A stretch of DNA of 64,000 nucleotides. It comes from DASQZT01 sp963728965 (GTDB taxonomy: Bacteria > Acidobacteriota > Terriglobia > Bryobacterales > Bryobacteraceae). A model generated the notes under the pieces. It was given only the letters and a program-made list of their open reading frames with translations. It searched no databases and had not been told where the DNA came from. Made by a program: the position numbers and the translations under genes. Of this stretch, positions 1 through 7,341 are shown piece after piece (the stretch's first letter is position 1; each line of letters starts with the position of its first letter). The stretch spans positions 1 to 64,000 of the forward strand of contig CAVSMH010000005.1 of NCBI GenBank assembly GCA_963728965.1. The letters are read 5' to 3'.

Positions 1-3
1 CAA

Positions 4-47
4 GCGGCCTGAAGCCGAAGCCTTTCCTCGTCCGATAGGCGGGCATG
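4..47 (+). repeat. 44-bp direct repeat, copy 1
   Basis: Bases 4-47 are identical to 362-405. The repeat contains the last two sense codons and TGA of one gene and runs into an ATG. At this copy the upstream gene (off the window) ends Gln-Ala-Ala-stop at bases 1-12, just as the 68-370 gene does. The ATG at 45 opens only an eight-codon frame whose TGA overlaps the ATG at 68. This suggests a tandem duplication of about 358 bp. Confidence 0.85.
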
Positions 48-67
48 GAGCTGAAGGTGGTGATCCA

Positions 68-370
68 ATGACGATTCCCGAAGGCGGCAAGGTGCGGTTC
101 GCGACACATAGCACGCACCCGTTCTTGTACGTTCAGGTTTCCGCGGTGGATCCGCTTAGCGCCGCGCGAGTCATCGCCCGCGTGTCGAATCGCTACGGCG
201 CCGAGGGCCTGCGCTTCGTGCAGCTCGAGGACGAAGAGCAGGGCAACGCGCTCTATCGTGTCTATTCGCTCTCCTTCCGCCGCGACCTGGCGCCCACCTG
301 GTGGACGCGCTTGCGCTGGGCGTGGGAGGCGCGGCGCCGTGAACGCGAGCTCCGGCGGCAGGCGGCCTGA
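68..370 (+). CDS. hypothetical protein, 100 aa
   Basis: I do not recognise this small basic protein. Its N-terminal half alternates hydrophobic and polar residues (FLYVQVSAVDPLSAARVIAR), and its C-terminus is strongly Arg-rich with several Trp, as in small phage or plasmid proteins that bind nucleic acid. The ATG at 68 follows a purine-rich GAAGGTGG stretch. It is the first of three plus-strand genes (68, 403, 969) separated by short or overlapping junctions. Its stop codon lies inside the downstream copy of the 44-bp repeat, and the gene entering from the left edge ends with the same three residues, so a tandem paralogue upstream is likely. No function is inferred. Confidence 0.55.
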   Translation: MTIPEGGKVRFATHSTHPFLYVQVSAVDPLSAARVIARVSNRYGAEGLRFVQLEDEEQGNALYRVYSLSFRRDLAPTWWTRLRWAWEARRRERELRRQAA

Positions 371-405
371 AGCCGAAGCCTTTCCTCGTCCGATAGGCGG
401 GCATG
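362..405 (+). repeat. 44-bp direct repeat, copy 2
   Basis: Identical to bases 4-47. Here it spans the end of the 68-370 gene, its TGA, a GGCGGGC stretch that may act as ribosome binding site, and the ATG of the 403-957 gene. The two copies are offset by exactly 358 bp. Confidence 0.85.
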
Positions 406-957
406 AACGTAGCAGCGTGTGGGTTTGAATCGATCGCCGACGACGACGAGCGCCGGCGGTGGCTTGAGGTGCTCGCCTGGGAGCGCTGCCGGCGGTGCGG
501 CGGCGCGGGCCGCTCGCTGGCGCGATCGATCGTCTGCGGGTGCGTACTGCGCCGCATCTTTCGCCTGTGCCTCGATCGCTACATCGGCGCGGGAGTCCTG
601 CGCCAGGCGGATCGGCTCTACTGCGCGGACTTCGATCTCAGCGCCAAATACACGCTCACGCCGCGCGAGCGGCAGGCGTTCATCGCGTACTTCGAGGCGG
701 GCGAGGATTGGCGTCTCTCCTCGGCACGGCTCGGCCTGAATCGCGGCGACTGGTGGCATTGGGTGTATCAGGTCGAGCAGCGCCTCGGCCGCGCGCTGTG
801 GGAGCGGGAGATCTTCCCGCTGCACGAGTACTTCACCGTGACCGGCCGGCGCCCGTGGTCGAAGGCGCGCTCGCACCGGGGACGGCCCTTCCCCATGCGC
901 GAGACCGGCGAGACGATCGCGCTCGCCTGCAACTACGCGTGGGGCGCGGCGGCGTGA
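403..957 (+). CDS. zinc-binding phage-type regulator-like protein, 184 aa
   Basis: Residues 29-48 hold four cysteines spaced CRRCGG...CGC, as in a small zinc knuckle. Residues about 88-130 (LTPRERQAFIAYFEAGEDW onward) read like a sigma region 4 or phage antiterminator/late-regulator helix-turn-helix, with a run of Trp after it. This layout (Cys cluster then HTH-like helices) is common in phage Q-type and sigma-like regulators, but I cannot name a family with certainty. The start ATG falls at the end of the 44-bp repeat. The TGA overlaps a possible GTG start for the next gene (GTGA), so the two are probably co-translated. The role as a phage or element regulator is inference. Confidence 0.55.
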   Translation: MNVAACGFESIADDDERRRWLEVLAWERCRRCGGAGRSLARSIVCGCVLRRIFRLCLDRYIGAGVLRQADRLYCADFDLSAKYTLTPRERQAFIAYFEAGEDWRLSSARLGLNRGDWWHWVYQVEQRLGRALWEREIFPLHEYFTVTGRRPWSKARSHRGRPFPMRETGETIALACNYAWGAAA

Positions 958-968
958 GTCGATCAGGC

Positions 969-1226
969 ATGAGCACGCGACGCGCGTTACTCGCGCTCCT
1001 GGCGGCCGGCGGCACGCAGGCCTTCGGCCTCCAGCGCTTCGGCCCCAACAATCCCTCCAGTAGCGCCTACCCGAAATGTCCCGTGTGCCGGGTGCCGGCG
1101 CCAGCCGACGAGCCCGAACTGATGCCCGTGGTGGCCACCGTCGCGACGGGCGACATTGCGACCCTGCCCGACGCTCGCGAGATCACTTGTCAGGGCTGCG
1201 GCGCCGTATACCGCGTGCTCGCTTAG
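969..1226 (+). CDS. small exported protein with two CxxC pairs, 85 aa
   Basis: The N-terminus (STRRALLALLAAGGTQAFG) looks like a short signal peptide. The mature part carries CPVC near residue 38 and CQGC near residue 74, a classic pairing for a small zinc ribbon or a disulfide-bonded domain. ATG 969 is chosen; an in-frame GTG at 954 overlaps the previous stop and would add five residues. The stop TAG at 1224-1226 overlaps the TAA of the convergent gene on the other strand. The function is unknown. Its place at the end of the left-edge plus-strand block suggests it belongs to the same mobile element. Confidence 0.5.
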   Translation: MSTRRALLALLAAGGTQAFGLQRFGPNNPSSSAYPKCPVCRVPAPADEPELMPVVATVATGDIATLPDAREITCQGCGAVYRVLA

Positions 1227-1456
1227 CGCGTCACGCGCTCGCGGATCCACCAGGCGCCGAGCGCCGCGGCGAAGGCGATCGCCGGGAGGTGCCGGATCCA
1301 CGGGCAAACGGCTTGCAGTTCATCGAGGCCCGACGCGACCAGCGCGGCGACGAGTAACAGTTCGACACGGCAGACGTTGCGCTCACAGGCGTGGGGGGGG
1401 ATGGTGGAGGGCGCGCTCGGTGTGACGACGAACGGCGGCGGGAATGGCGGCGGCAA
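1223..1456 (-). CDS. small membrane protein, hypothetical
   Basis: This frame of about 77 aa has a Pro-rich N-terminus followed by two hydrophobic stretches (VELLLVAALVASGLDEL and LPAIAFAAALGAWW) and a basic tail, typical of a small two-helix membrane protein of phage-like elements. The only start codon in frame is a TTG at 1456, with no ATG or GTG, so the N-terminus is uncertain. It is the last gene of the minus-strand block that runs from 3627 down to 1223, and its stop overlaps the stop of the plus-strand gene ending at 1226. Confidence 0.35.
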   Translation of the reverse strand: MPPPFPPPFVVTPSAPSTIPPHACERNVCRVELLLVAALVASGLDELQAVCPWIRHLPAIAFAAALGAWWIRERVTR

Positions 1457-1531
1457 AGGGTACCCGGATCCTATAGTACCAACTGGACATCTTCGTCCGA
1501 AATGGCACGATTTGGCAGGGTGTCGAGGGGG

Positions 1532-1729
1532 TCAGTTCGGCCGGCTGCGCAGCCGTTCCGCAAGGATCTTGCGCCATGCGAGGTATGCCTGGTAGCGGCC
1601 GTCGCAGCCATCCACATCGAGGCAGTAGTAGCGGTTGTCAACCAGCCGCATGGGGTTCCAGACGTGCCTCTCGGCGCCGCAGCGGGCGCAGCACACGCGC
1701 CGCCGGCAAAACTCGCGGCGCAGGCGCAT
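1532..1729 (-). CDS. small Cys-rich protein, 65 aa
   Basis: The protein starts MRLRREFCRRRVCCARCG and has further cysteines in YYCLDVDGCDGRY, giving a probable four-Cys zinc site. The ATG (complement of 1727-1729) overlaps the TGA of the 42-aa gene upstream as TGATG, a typical coupling junction. A GTG one codon earlier is possible. The length and Cys spacing resemble small phage or plasmid accessory proteins. I do not recognise a named family, and no function is assigned. Confidence 0.5.
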   Translation of the reverse strand: MRLRREFCRRRVCCARCGAERHVWNPMRLVDNRYYCLDVDGCDGRYQAYLAWRKILAERLRSRPN

Positions 1730-1857
1730 CACTCGCCTCCGAGTTCACGCCGCAGCTCCCGCAAGGCGTCCTGCTCCATCCACTCGCGCCGCTGCCCCTC
1801 GGTCATGCCCGAGCAGAACTCGCGCTGCCGGAAGAATTCGGGTCGCAGTCTACCCAT
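1729..1857 (-). CDS. tiny protein, 42 aa
   Basis: This very short gene is recognised from its junctions. Its ATG (complement of 1855-1857) sits 8 bp inside the end of the upstream gene, whose stop is at 1850-1852, and its TGA overlaps the ATG of the next gene at 1729. The product begins MGRLRPEFFRQREFCSGM and is rich in Arg and Glu, ending in an amphipathic helix-like stretch. The tight overlaps on both sides are the main argument that it is translated. No family is recognised. Confidence 0.45.
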   Translation of the reverse strand: MGRLRPEFFRQREFCSGMTEGQRREWMEQDALRELRRELGGE

Positions 1858-2737
1858 GCCCCCCCCGCAATTCCTTCTCGAGAAGCTGCACCGCGACCTC
1901 TTCAATCTGGCGGTTGCGCTCCTCCTCGCCGATCCGGTTCCAGAGCGGCAATTTTTTGAGGTTCGCGCGGGCCCGGTCGCGCCACTCGCGCCGCTCCCCC
2001 TCGTCCATGTCTTGCCAGTTAGCCCGAGCCATGCGCTCGAAACGCTCGCGTTCGCGCAACTCGACCTCTGCCGCTGCGGTCTGGGCGCGGATCCGCCGCT
2101 CCTGCTCGGCCTCGCGTGCAGCCGTGCGGACTCGTTCCTCCCGCCACACGCCGGCCACGTCTTTCGCCACGCGCTCCAACAGCCCGAGCGAGGTAAACGC
2201 CTCGCGTCGGATCTCGATCCGCGCCGCGAAGCGCTCGATGGGCGTGTCGCCGAGCGCTTTCGATACGGCCATCAACAGGGAAGGGGTTGGAAGCTCCCCC
2301 AGGCCCTTCGTCAGCCATTCCGGAACCGCGTTCCGGATCTCGGTCAGTCGGTCAGTCTTGGGTACTGACTGACTGACTGCTGCCTCCTCCTTCTTTAAAG
2401 CTTCAAAGCTTAAAAGGGCGGGCTCGGCGGCGTTGGCAGGAATGGGCTTAACCTCGTTTTCGCTTCGGCCCTCCCGAACTTCGCTTCGGAGGGGCTGAAC
2501 CGGTTCCAGGGGGGTCGCGAATCGGTACGCGTCAGGGCGCGAATCGACCTCCCCCGCGGGCGCGGGTTCGGGCTCCGCGAATCCGCTCGTCGCCGGGGCC
2601 GAATCACGCGATTCGGACCCGCCAGCGGATTGCTTCACGGGGGCCGATTCCGGTTGCGCGGAAGCCTCCTCCGCACGGAGCCGGGCCTCCACCCATCGCA
2701 GAACTTGATGGTCAATGGCGCGGGTTCGCCTGCGCAA
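1850..2737 (-). CDS. hypothetical charged protein, distal part of a possibly interrupted gene
   Basis: The reading frame encodes a Pro/Ala/Glu-rich linker (residues about 20-110), then a helical region (EWLTKGLGELPTPSLLMAV) and a long Glu/Arg coiled-coil-like C-terminus. The first usable start is a TTG at 2737, but the same frame stays open and protein-like for another 20 codons back to a single TAA at 2798-2800, directly after the preceding gene. It may therefore be the second half of one protein of about 498 aa. In phage replication operons an HTH-plus-coiled-coil protein like this often serves as a replisome organiser; that reading is tentative. The stop overlaps the 42-aa gene. Confidence 0.5.
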   Translation of the reverse strand: MRRRTRAIDHQVLRWVEARLRAEEASAQPESAPVKQSAGGSESRDSAPATSGFAEPEPAPAGEVDSRPDAYRFATPLEPVQPLRSEVREGRSENEVKPIPANAAEPALLSFEALKKEEAAVSQSVPKTDRLTEIRNAVPEWLTKGLGELPTPSLLMAVSKALGDTPIERFAARIEIRREAFTSLGLLERVAKDVAGVWREERVRTAAREAEQERRIRAQTAAAEVELRERERFERMARANWQDMDEGERREWRDRARANLKKLPLWNRIGEEERNRQIEEVAVQLLEKELRGGHG

Positions 2738-2797
2738 AGGCGCGATCTCGTCCCGCGAGCGCTGCCTGATGCGCTCGATTTCCTCGCAAACCCTTGT

Positions 2798-3346
2798 TTA
2801 TTCGGCAGTTAGCTCTGGATGGGCGGCGCGCCACTCGGCTTCGAGCACGCGACCGCGAGGCGAAGAAATAGCGGATTTTTTCGGGGGGGCAGATTTTGAC
2901 CCCCCTCCTTTATTTTCGAGGGGTGACGTGCGGTGGCGAGCGCGGGAGGACGCGAAGAGGCGGCCGGTGCTCTGGTCATCAGGATAAACCGTTTCCCCGG
3001 TGGGGTGCCAGTAGTTTTCCCGCCGCAGGAGGCTCGCGGCCTCCGAGAGGGTCGATTCGGGCATCCCGATCTTCTCGGCGACGGCCCTCTGGGTTAACGT
3101 CCGAGGCTCCGGGTCCTCGGCGTCCACCTTCGGCCAGTTATCCACAGCATGGTCGGACAGGTGTCCCCACGCGAACCGAAAGCCGGCGCAGATCGCCCGC
3201 GCGACCGGCGGCAAAACCGGGTCACACATCGCGCGGTCGAGGAACGCGAGGAACACCATCGCGTAGCGCGCGTGATCGTGGGCGCCGTGAAACGATTTGG
3301 CGTTTCCGGACAGCTTCCATTTCCTGCGGGTGCTGGCGGCGGTCAT
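2798..3346 (-). CDS. phage replication-initiator-like HTH protein, 182 aa
   Basis: After a basic start (TAASTRRKWKLSGNAKSF) comes a helical domain of about 60 residues, then a clear helix-turn-helix around residues 85-110 (TLTQRAVAEKIGMPESTLSE), followed by a polar tail. This order resembles the N-terminal DNA-binding domain of phage or plasmid replication proteins (lambda O / DnaT-like), but the assignment rests on pattern only. The ATG (complement 3344-3346) overlaps the TGA of the 94-aa gene upstream as ATGA. The frame ends at TAA 2798-2800 and continues open on the other side, so the natural protein may be longer. Confidence 0.5.
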   Translation of the reverse strand: MTAASTRRKWKLSGNAKSFHGAHDHARYAMVFLAFLDRAMCDPVLPPVARAICAGFRFAWGHLSDHAVDNWPKVDAEDPEPRTLTQRAVAEKIGMPESTLSEAASLLRRENYWHPTGETVYPDDQSTGRLFASSRARHRTSPLENKGGGSKSAPPKKSAISSPRGRVLEAEWRAAHPELTAE

Positions 3347-3627
3347 AGCGCGTCCTCTTCCAGCTCCTCTTCCAGCTCCTCTTCCAGCTCCTCTTCCAGC
3401 TCGTCCACCATCGCCGCGGCCAACGCGGGCATCAGCAGCACTCGAACCCTCGCCTGCAAGGCGTCCAACTCGGCGGCTTCGCGGGGGAATTCCTCACGCC
3501 ACGCCGCGAGGTTACGCTCGTACGCCTCCGTTCCCTCTACCATCTCGACCACCTCGTCGTATGCTGCCGGGTCGGTCTCCATCGTCTCGATCCAGAACTC
3601 GAAGGCGTCTTGTTGCCGCTCAGACAT
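3343..3627 (-). CDS. acidic small protein with ELEE repeats, 94 aa
   Basis: The product is acidic and helical, beginning MSERQQDAFEFWIETMETDP and ending in three tandem ELEE units. First gene of the minus-strand block: the ATG at 3627 is preceded by a good Shine-Dalgarno (GAGGAGG), and the TGA overlaps the next ATG. An acidic tail next to a probable DNA-binding replication protein could be a DNA-mimic or partner protein, but that is speculation. The tail length follows from a 12-bp tandem repeat and probably varies between strains. Confidence 0.5.
   Translation of the reverse strand: MSERQQDAFEFWIETMETDPAAYDEVVEMVEGTEAYERNLAAWREEFPREAAELDALQARVRVLLMPALAAAMVDELEEELEEELEEELEEDAL
3361..3396 (+). 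repeat. 12-bp tandem repeat (3 exact copies plus partial flanks)
   Basis: The unit CAGCTCCTCTTC occurs three times head to tail at 3361-3396, with a truncated unit on each side (3352-3360 and from 3397). On the minus strand it encodes the ELEE repeats at the C-terminus of the 94-aa gene, and the 12-bp period keeps the frame. Confidence 0.95.
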
Positions 3628-3819
3628 CGAACAAGCCTCCTCGCGCTTTCGCGCAAAATTGACCTAATTTTTAAGGGAAAAAACGCTCGGAGGTGTGGCA
3701 CACTGGAGGGGAGCCGACGCCTTCCGGGCGCTTTGTGGCTCGTTCTGCGCTACGTTTTCCAGGCCTAACGCAGACGGGCAAAAAAATCAGGGAGGCGGCT
3801 TTCCGCGGCTCGGCCTGAT

Positions 3820-3866
3820 ATCCCGGCCGGGATGCGCCACTGATGTGGCATAATCCCGACTGGGAT
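3820..3866 (+). promoter_or_regulatory. paired dyad operators upstream of the histidine kinase gene
   Basis: ATCCCGGCCGGGAT at 3820-3833 is a perfect 14-bp palindrome, and ATCCCGACTGGGAT at 3853-3866 is the same motif with two central changes. The centres are 33 bp apart, about three helical turns, so a dimeric regulator could bind both on one face. Between them GCCACTGATGTGGC forms another small dyad. A CATAAT hexamer at 3849-3854 could be a -10 element. The rest of the 3628-3819 gap holds nothing I recognise. Confidence 0.6.
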
Positions 3867-3873
3867 ATAAGGA

Positions 3874-5118
3874 GTGCCCATTCCTCGTTGGCTGCTTTGG
3901 GTGCGACACGTGCGGCCGCAGGATCCGGTGTGGATTCTGCTGTTCGCGGCACTGGCGTATACCACTCCGCACCGGGACATATACGATATCGGACCGCTGG
4001 CCGCGCTGGCGGTGGTGCAGTTGCTCGAGCCGCGCCTCCCCGGCCTCGGCTCGACCCGGGGAAGGGTCTTCTGGATCATTCTGAAGCTGGCGCTGGCGTA
4101 CCTGTTCATCGGCTACACCGGCGCCATCACCAGCCGCTACTGGCTGGTGATGCTCCTGCCGGTCATGTCCGCCGCGACCACGCTGGGGCTGGTGGCCACG
4201 CTGCTGTTTTCGATAGTCGCCGCGGGCGCCTATGTTTCGTTCGTTTTCTTCGGATTCCTGCCGGACTGGGACATCGCTGATTATGGCCTGCGCGCCATCT
4301 TCCTGGGCATGGCGGGGGTGCTCGCCAACACCCTGGCCGAAGAGTTGCGGCAGCGCTCCAGACAGTACCGCCAGACCGCCGAGCAGCTTGCCGAAGCCAA
4401 TCTGCACATTCGCGAGGCGGAAGAAGCCATCCGCCGCTCGGACCGCCTGGCTGCGCTGGGACAGCTCTCCGCCGGGCTGGCCCACGAACTGCGCAATCCG
4501 CTCGGTACGATTCGCACTTCGTCGGAGCTGCTGGCCCGCACCGTCGCGGTGGAAAATGAAGTGGCCCGCGAAATGGCCGGGTTCATCGCCTCCGAAGTGG
4601 ACCGTGCCAACTCGCTGATCACGCGTTTCCTGCAATTTGCCCGCCCGGTGGAACTCCGCCTGGAGAACACCGACCTGGCCCAGGTTCTGGACCGGGCGAT
4701 CGGGCTGGTGAAGCGTGAGGCCCCGGAGATCGCGATCTACACCAACTACGCCGTGGAGATTCCGCCGTTCCCGTTCGATGCCGAGCTGATGGAACGGGTA
4801 TTCTACAATCTGGTGTTGAACGCCGTGCAGGCTACCGCACCGGGCGGTACGGTGACGGTGAAAACCCGGGCGGCGCTGGCCACGGCCGAAATCGCGGTGA
4901 TCGACCGCGGTTCGGGCGTCGAACCCAAACACCTGGAAACCATCTTCAACCCCTTTTTCACGACCAAACCCGAGGGGGTAGGTTTGGGACTCGCCATCGT
5001 CGCCAAGATCGTGGACGAACACGGCGGTAAGATAACGGTGGAGAGCGAACCCGGGAAGGGCAGCGTGTTCCGAGTGCTGCTGCCCATGGAGCGCCCGGCG
5101 CCCCCAGCCCCGGAATGA
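3874..5118 (+). CDS. sensor histidine kinase, NtrB/AtoS type
   Basis: Inner-membrane sensor kinase of about 414 aa. Five or so hydrophobic segments fill residues 1-150 with no large periplasmic loop, followed by a coiled stretch (to about 190) and the HisKA domain with the phospho-accepting His204 in LAHELRNPLG. The HATPase domain follows, with N-box NLVLNAVQAT, a G1-like DRGSG and GVGLGLAIV. The family phosphorylates a partner regulator; the gene overlaps the next by 4 bp (ATGA), which identifies that partner. GTG 3874 is taken as start, but AAGGAG abuts it too closely to be a normal ribosome site, so GTG 3901 is an alternative. The paired dyads upstream suggest autoregulation. Confidence 0.9.
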   Translation: MPIPRWLLWVRHVRPQDPVWILLFAALAYTTPHRDIYDIGPLAALAVVQLLEPRLPGLGSTRGRVFWIILKLALAYLFIGYTGAITSRYWLVMLLPVMSAATTLGLVATLLFSIVAAGAYVSFVFFGFLPDWDIADYGLRAIFLGMAGVLANTLAEELRQRSRQYRQTAEQLAEANLHIREAEEAIRRSDRLAALGQLSAGLAHELRNPLGTIRTSSELLARTVAVENEVAREMAGFIASEVDRANSLITRFLQFARPVELRLENTDLAQVLDRAIGLVKREAPEIAIYTNYAVEIPPFPFDAELMERVFYNLVLNAVQATAPGGTVTVKTRAALATAEIAVIDRGSGVEPKHLETIFNPFFTTKPEGVGLGLAIVAKIVDEHGGKITVESEPGKGSVFRVLLPMERPAPPAPE

Positions 5119-6464
5119 AAAAACGAATCCTGGTGGTCGAAGACGAAGACAAGCTCCGGCGCGTCATCGAGCTGCAACTGACTTCCGCCGGCTTCGACGT
5201 GGACAAGTCCGCCACGGCCGAAGACGCCCTTAAAGTCATCGACCGTGCCGACCTGGTGCTGACCGATCTCAAGCTGCCGCGCATGGACGGGCTCCAGTTC
5301 CTGGCCGTCATCCGCCGGCAGAACTCGGTGGTGCCGGTAGTGATGATGACGGCTTTCGGCAGCGTGGAAACAGCCGTCCAGGCGATGAAGGCCGGCGCCA
5401 CCGATTTCCTGTTGAAGCCGTTCTCGCTCGACCATTTGATGCAGGTCCTCGCCAAGGCGCTGGAGATGCGCGAGCTGCGCGACGAGAACCGCATGCTCAA
5501 GCGGGAGCTCGGCCGGCGGTACGAGTTCGACAACATCATCGGCCGCAGCGAAGGCATGCAGGAGATCTTCGCCACTATCGAGCGCGTGGGGCCCACCCGC
5601 GCCACCGTGCTGCTGGCCGGCGAGAGCGGCGTGGGCAAGGACCTCATCGCCCGCGCCATCCATTTTCACTCCCCGCGGCGCGACCGCCCGCTGGTGAAGA
5701 TCAACTGCACGGCCATTCCCGAAAACCTCATGGAGAGCGAACTGTTCGGCTACGAAAAGGGCGCGTTCACGGGCGCCCAAACGACCAAGCCAGGCAAGTT
5801 CGAGCAGGCCGACACAGGCACGGTGTTCCTGGACGAGATCGGCGACGTGCCCGCGGCCATTCAAGTGAAGCTCCTGCGCGTGCTTCAGGAGCGCGAATTC
5901 GAGCGGTTGGGCAGCAACGTGACCCGCCATATCGACGTGCGCGTGGTGGCCGCCACCAACCAGGATCTGCGGGCAGCGCTCGAGCAGGGAACCTTTCGCG
6001 AGGACCTCTACTACCGCCTCAACGTGGTGCCCATCAACATTCCGCCGCTGCGCGAGCGCAAGCAGGACATTCCGTTTCTGGCCAACCATTTCGTGCGTAA
6101 GCTCGCGCCCGAGACCGGCTGCCTGGTGGAGACCATCACCGATGCCGGGATGGCGCAGCTCATGGCGTACCACTGGCCCGGAAACGTGCGCGAGCTGGAA
6201 AACGTAATCGAGCGCAGCCTGGTGATGTGCTCCGGCACGGAACTGGACGCGGCCGATATCAAGCTGGAGGCGTCGCCGCGTCCGCGGCCGCAAAACGAGA
6301 GCCACTTTCTGCCCGAGGGTTTGACCCTCGACCAGTACGAGCAGGAGATTATCCGCGAAGCCCTGCGCCGCGCCGACGGCAATAAGAGCCAGGCCGCCCG
6401 CCTGCTGGGGCTCACCCGCAACGCGCTGCGCTACCGCCTCACCCAGATGGGCCTGGAAGCGTAA
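5115..6464 (+). CDS. NtrC-family sigma-54-dependent response regulator
   Basis: A 449-aa activator of sigma-54 promoters. Receiver domain with Asp51 as phosphorylation site (VLTDLKLPRMDG) and switch Lys101; AAA+ domain with Walker A GESGVGKD at 169-176, the sigma-54 contact loop GAFTGA at 216-221, Walker B VFLDEIG near 240; a Fis-type HTH at the C-terminus (KSQAARLLGLTRNALRYRL). All features needed for activity are present. It overlaps the kinase gene by 4 bp, so the pair forms one two-component system. The target genes are not evident; the palindromes before the kinase gene are the best candidate binding sites. Confidence 0.95.
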   Translation: MKKRILVVEDEDKLRRVIELQLTSAGFDVDKSATAEDALKVIDRADLVLTDLKLPRMDGLQFLAVIRRQNSVVPVVMMTAFGSVETAVQAMKAGATDFLLKPFSLDHLMQVLAKALEMRELRDENRMLKRELGRRYEFDNIIGRSEGMQEIFATIERVGPTRATVLLAGESGVGKDLIARAIHFHSPRRDRPLVKINCTAIPENLMESELFGYEKGAFTGAQTTKPGKFEQADTGTVFLDEIGDVPAAIQVKLLRVLQEREFERLGSNVTRHIDVRVVAATNQDLRAALEQGTFREDLYYRLNVVPINIPPLRERKQDIPFLANHFVRKLAPETGCLVETITDAGMAQLMAYHWPGNVRELENVIERSLVMCSGTELDAADIKLEASPRPRPQNESHFLPEGLTLDQYEQEIIREALRRADGNKSQAARLLGLTRNALRYRLTQMGLEA

Positions 6465-6481
6465 CCGCGGGCCACCACCCT

Positions 6482-6494
6482 TATAATCAAATGA
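6482..6494 (+). promoter_or_regulatory. -10 element TATAAT placed for a leaderless transcript
   Basis: TATAAT at 6482-6487 is a consensus -10 hexamer followed by exactly 7 bases and then GTG 6495. Transcription would begin at or next to the start codon. No Shine-Dalgarno precedes the GTG, and no clear -35 is visible. Confidence 0.6.
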
Positions 6495-7274
6495 GTGGAT
6501 CTCGAAAAAAGCCTGCTGCACAAGGTGGGGGAAGCCATACACCGTTTCCGCATGATACGCGACGGCGACCGCGTGGCGGTGGCGCTTTCGGGCGGAAAGG
6601 ACTCCGCCACCCTGCTCGAAGTCCTGCTCCTGCTCCAGAAGCGCGCGCCAGTCGATTTCTCGGTGTGCGCGTTCACCGTCGAGCAGGGAAAATTCCTGCG
6701 GCCGATCGAACCGCTGGGCGAGTATCTGGAACAGCGGGGCGTGGACTGGACCTACTACCGCGACGCCCCCTCGCTTCGGCTGATCGAAGACCAGCCCGAG
6801 CATGGTTGCGACCTGTGCAGCCGCTATCGCCGTCGCGCCGTCTACGAGGTGGTCCACGGACTCGGGGCCAACGTGATCGCCTTCGGCCACACCGCCGACG
6901 ATTTCTGCGAGGCGCTGCTGCGCAATACCCTCTTCACCGGCAAGCTCAGCGCCCTGCCAGCGGTCACCCATTCGCGGGATCGCGAGTACCGGCTCGTCCG
7001 TCCTCTGGTGTTTGTCAGCGAGGAAATCACCCGGGCGTACGCGGCGGCCCGCGGGATCCCCATCGTTCCCTGCGGCTGCTCGCAGAAGACCGGGACGGTG
7101 CGGCGAGCCCTTCGCGACCTGTTCGCGCAACTCGAAGGGGAGTATCCGCATCTCAAGGAAAATATTCTCTCGGCGATGGGGAACGTCGACACCGGACGCC
7201 TGCTCGATCCTCGCTTTCTGGACACGGAACGAGCCGAGGCAAAGCCGCTCTTTCCTTTATTCACGGAACTGTAA
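6495..7274 (+). CDS. ttcA: TtcA-like tRNA 2-thiocytidine synthetase / ATP-loop thiolase
   Basis: PP-loop ATPase of 259 aa that adenylates a tRNA base before sulfur transfer (cytidine 32 in TtcA). The PP-loop SGGKDS is at residues 32-37; the Fe-S/sulfur-handling cysteines are Cys105 and Cys108 (CDLC) with a further CGC at 193-195, matching the two-pair layout of the TtcA/TtuA group. FGHTADDFCEALLRN follows the adenylation-domain signature. The GTG start is set by the position of the N-terminal helix and the -10 just upstream; an ATG four bases earlier is in another frame. The closely related U54 thiolase group cannot be fully excluded. Confidence 0.85.
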   Translation: MDLEKSLLHKVGEAIHRFRMIRDGDRVAVALSGGKDSATLLEVLLLLQKRAPVDFSVCAFTVEQGKFLRPIEPLGEYLEQRGVDWTYYRDAPSLRLIEDQPEHGCDLCSRYRRRAVYEVVHGLGANVIAFGHTADDFCEALLRNTLFTGKLSALPAVTHSRDREYRLVRPLVFVSEEITRAYAAARGIPIVPCGCSQKTGTVRRALRDLFAQLEGEYPHLKENILSAMGNVDTGRLLDPRFLDTERAEAKPLFPLFTEL

Positions 7275-7341
7275 CCCGATGTGTTTGACCGTCGGCTTCG
7301 ATACCGATTAAGATTAGATTCTCTCTTTCACAGCCTGCTCT

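Noticed and set aside
3700..3720. TGGCAC as a sigma-54 -24 element before the kinase gene
   Set aside because: No GC/TTGC -12 box occurs at the required spacing.
3671..3952. minus-strand 93-codon frame upstream of the histidine kinase
   Set aside because: No motif, overlaps the dyad region and the kinase start; composition is not protein-like.
4803..7151. 782-codon open frame on the minus strand opposite the NtrC-type regulator and ttcA genes
   Set aside because: It is antisense to three well identified genes, has no recognisable motifs and follows from third-position GC bias.
6491..7288. ATG at 6491 as start of a 265-codon frame
   Set aside because: This frame lacks any motif; the PP-loop and Cys pairs of TtcA are in the frame of GTG 6495.
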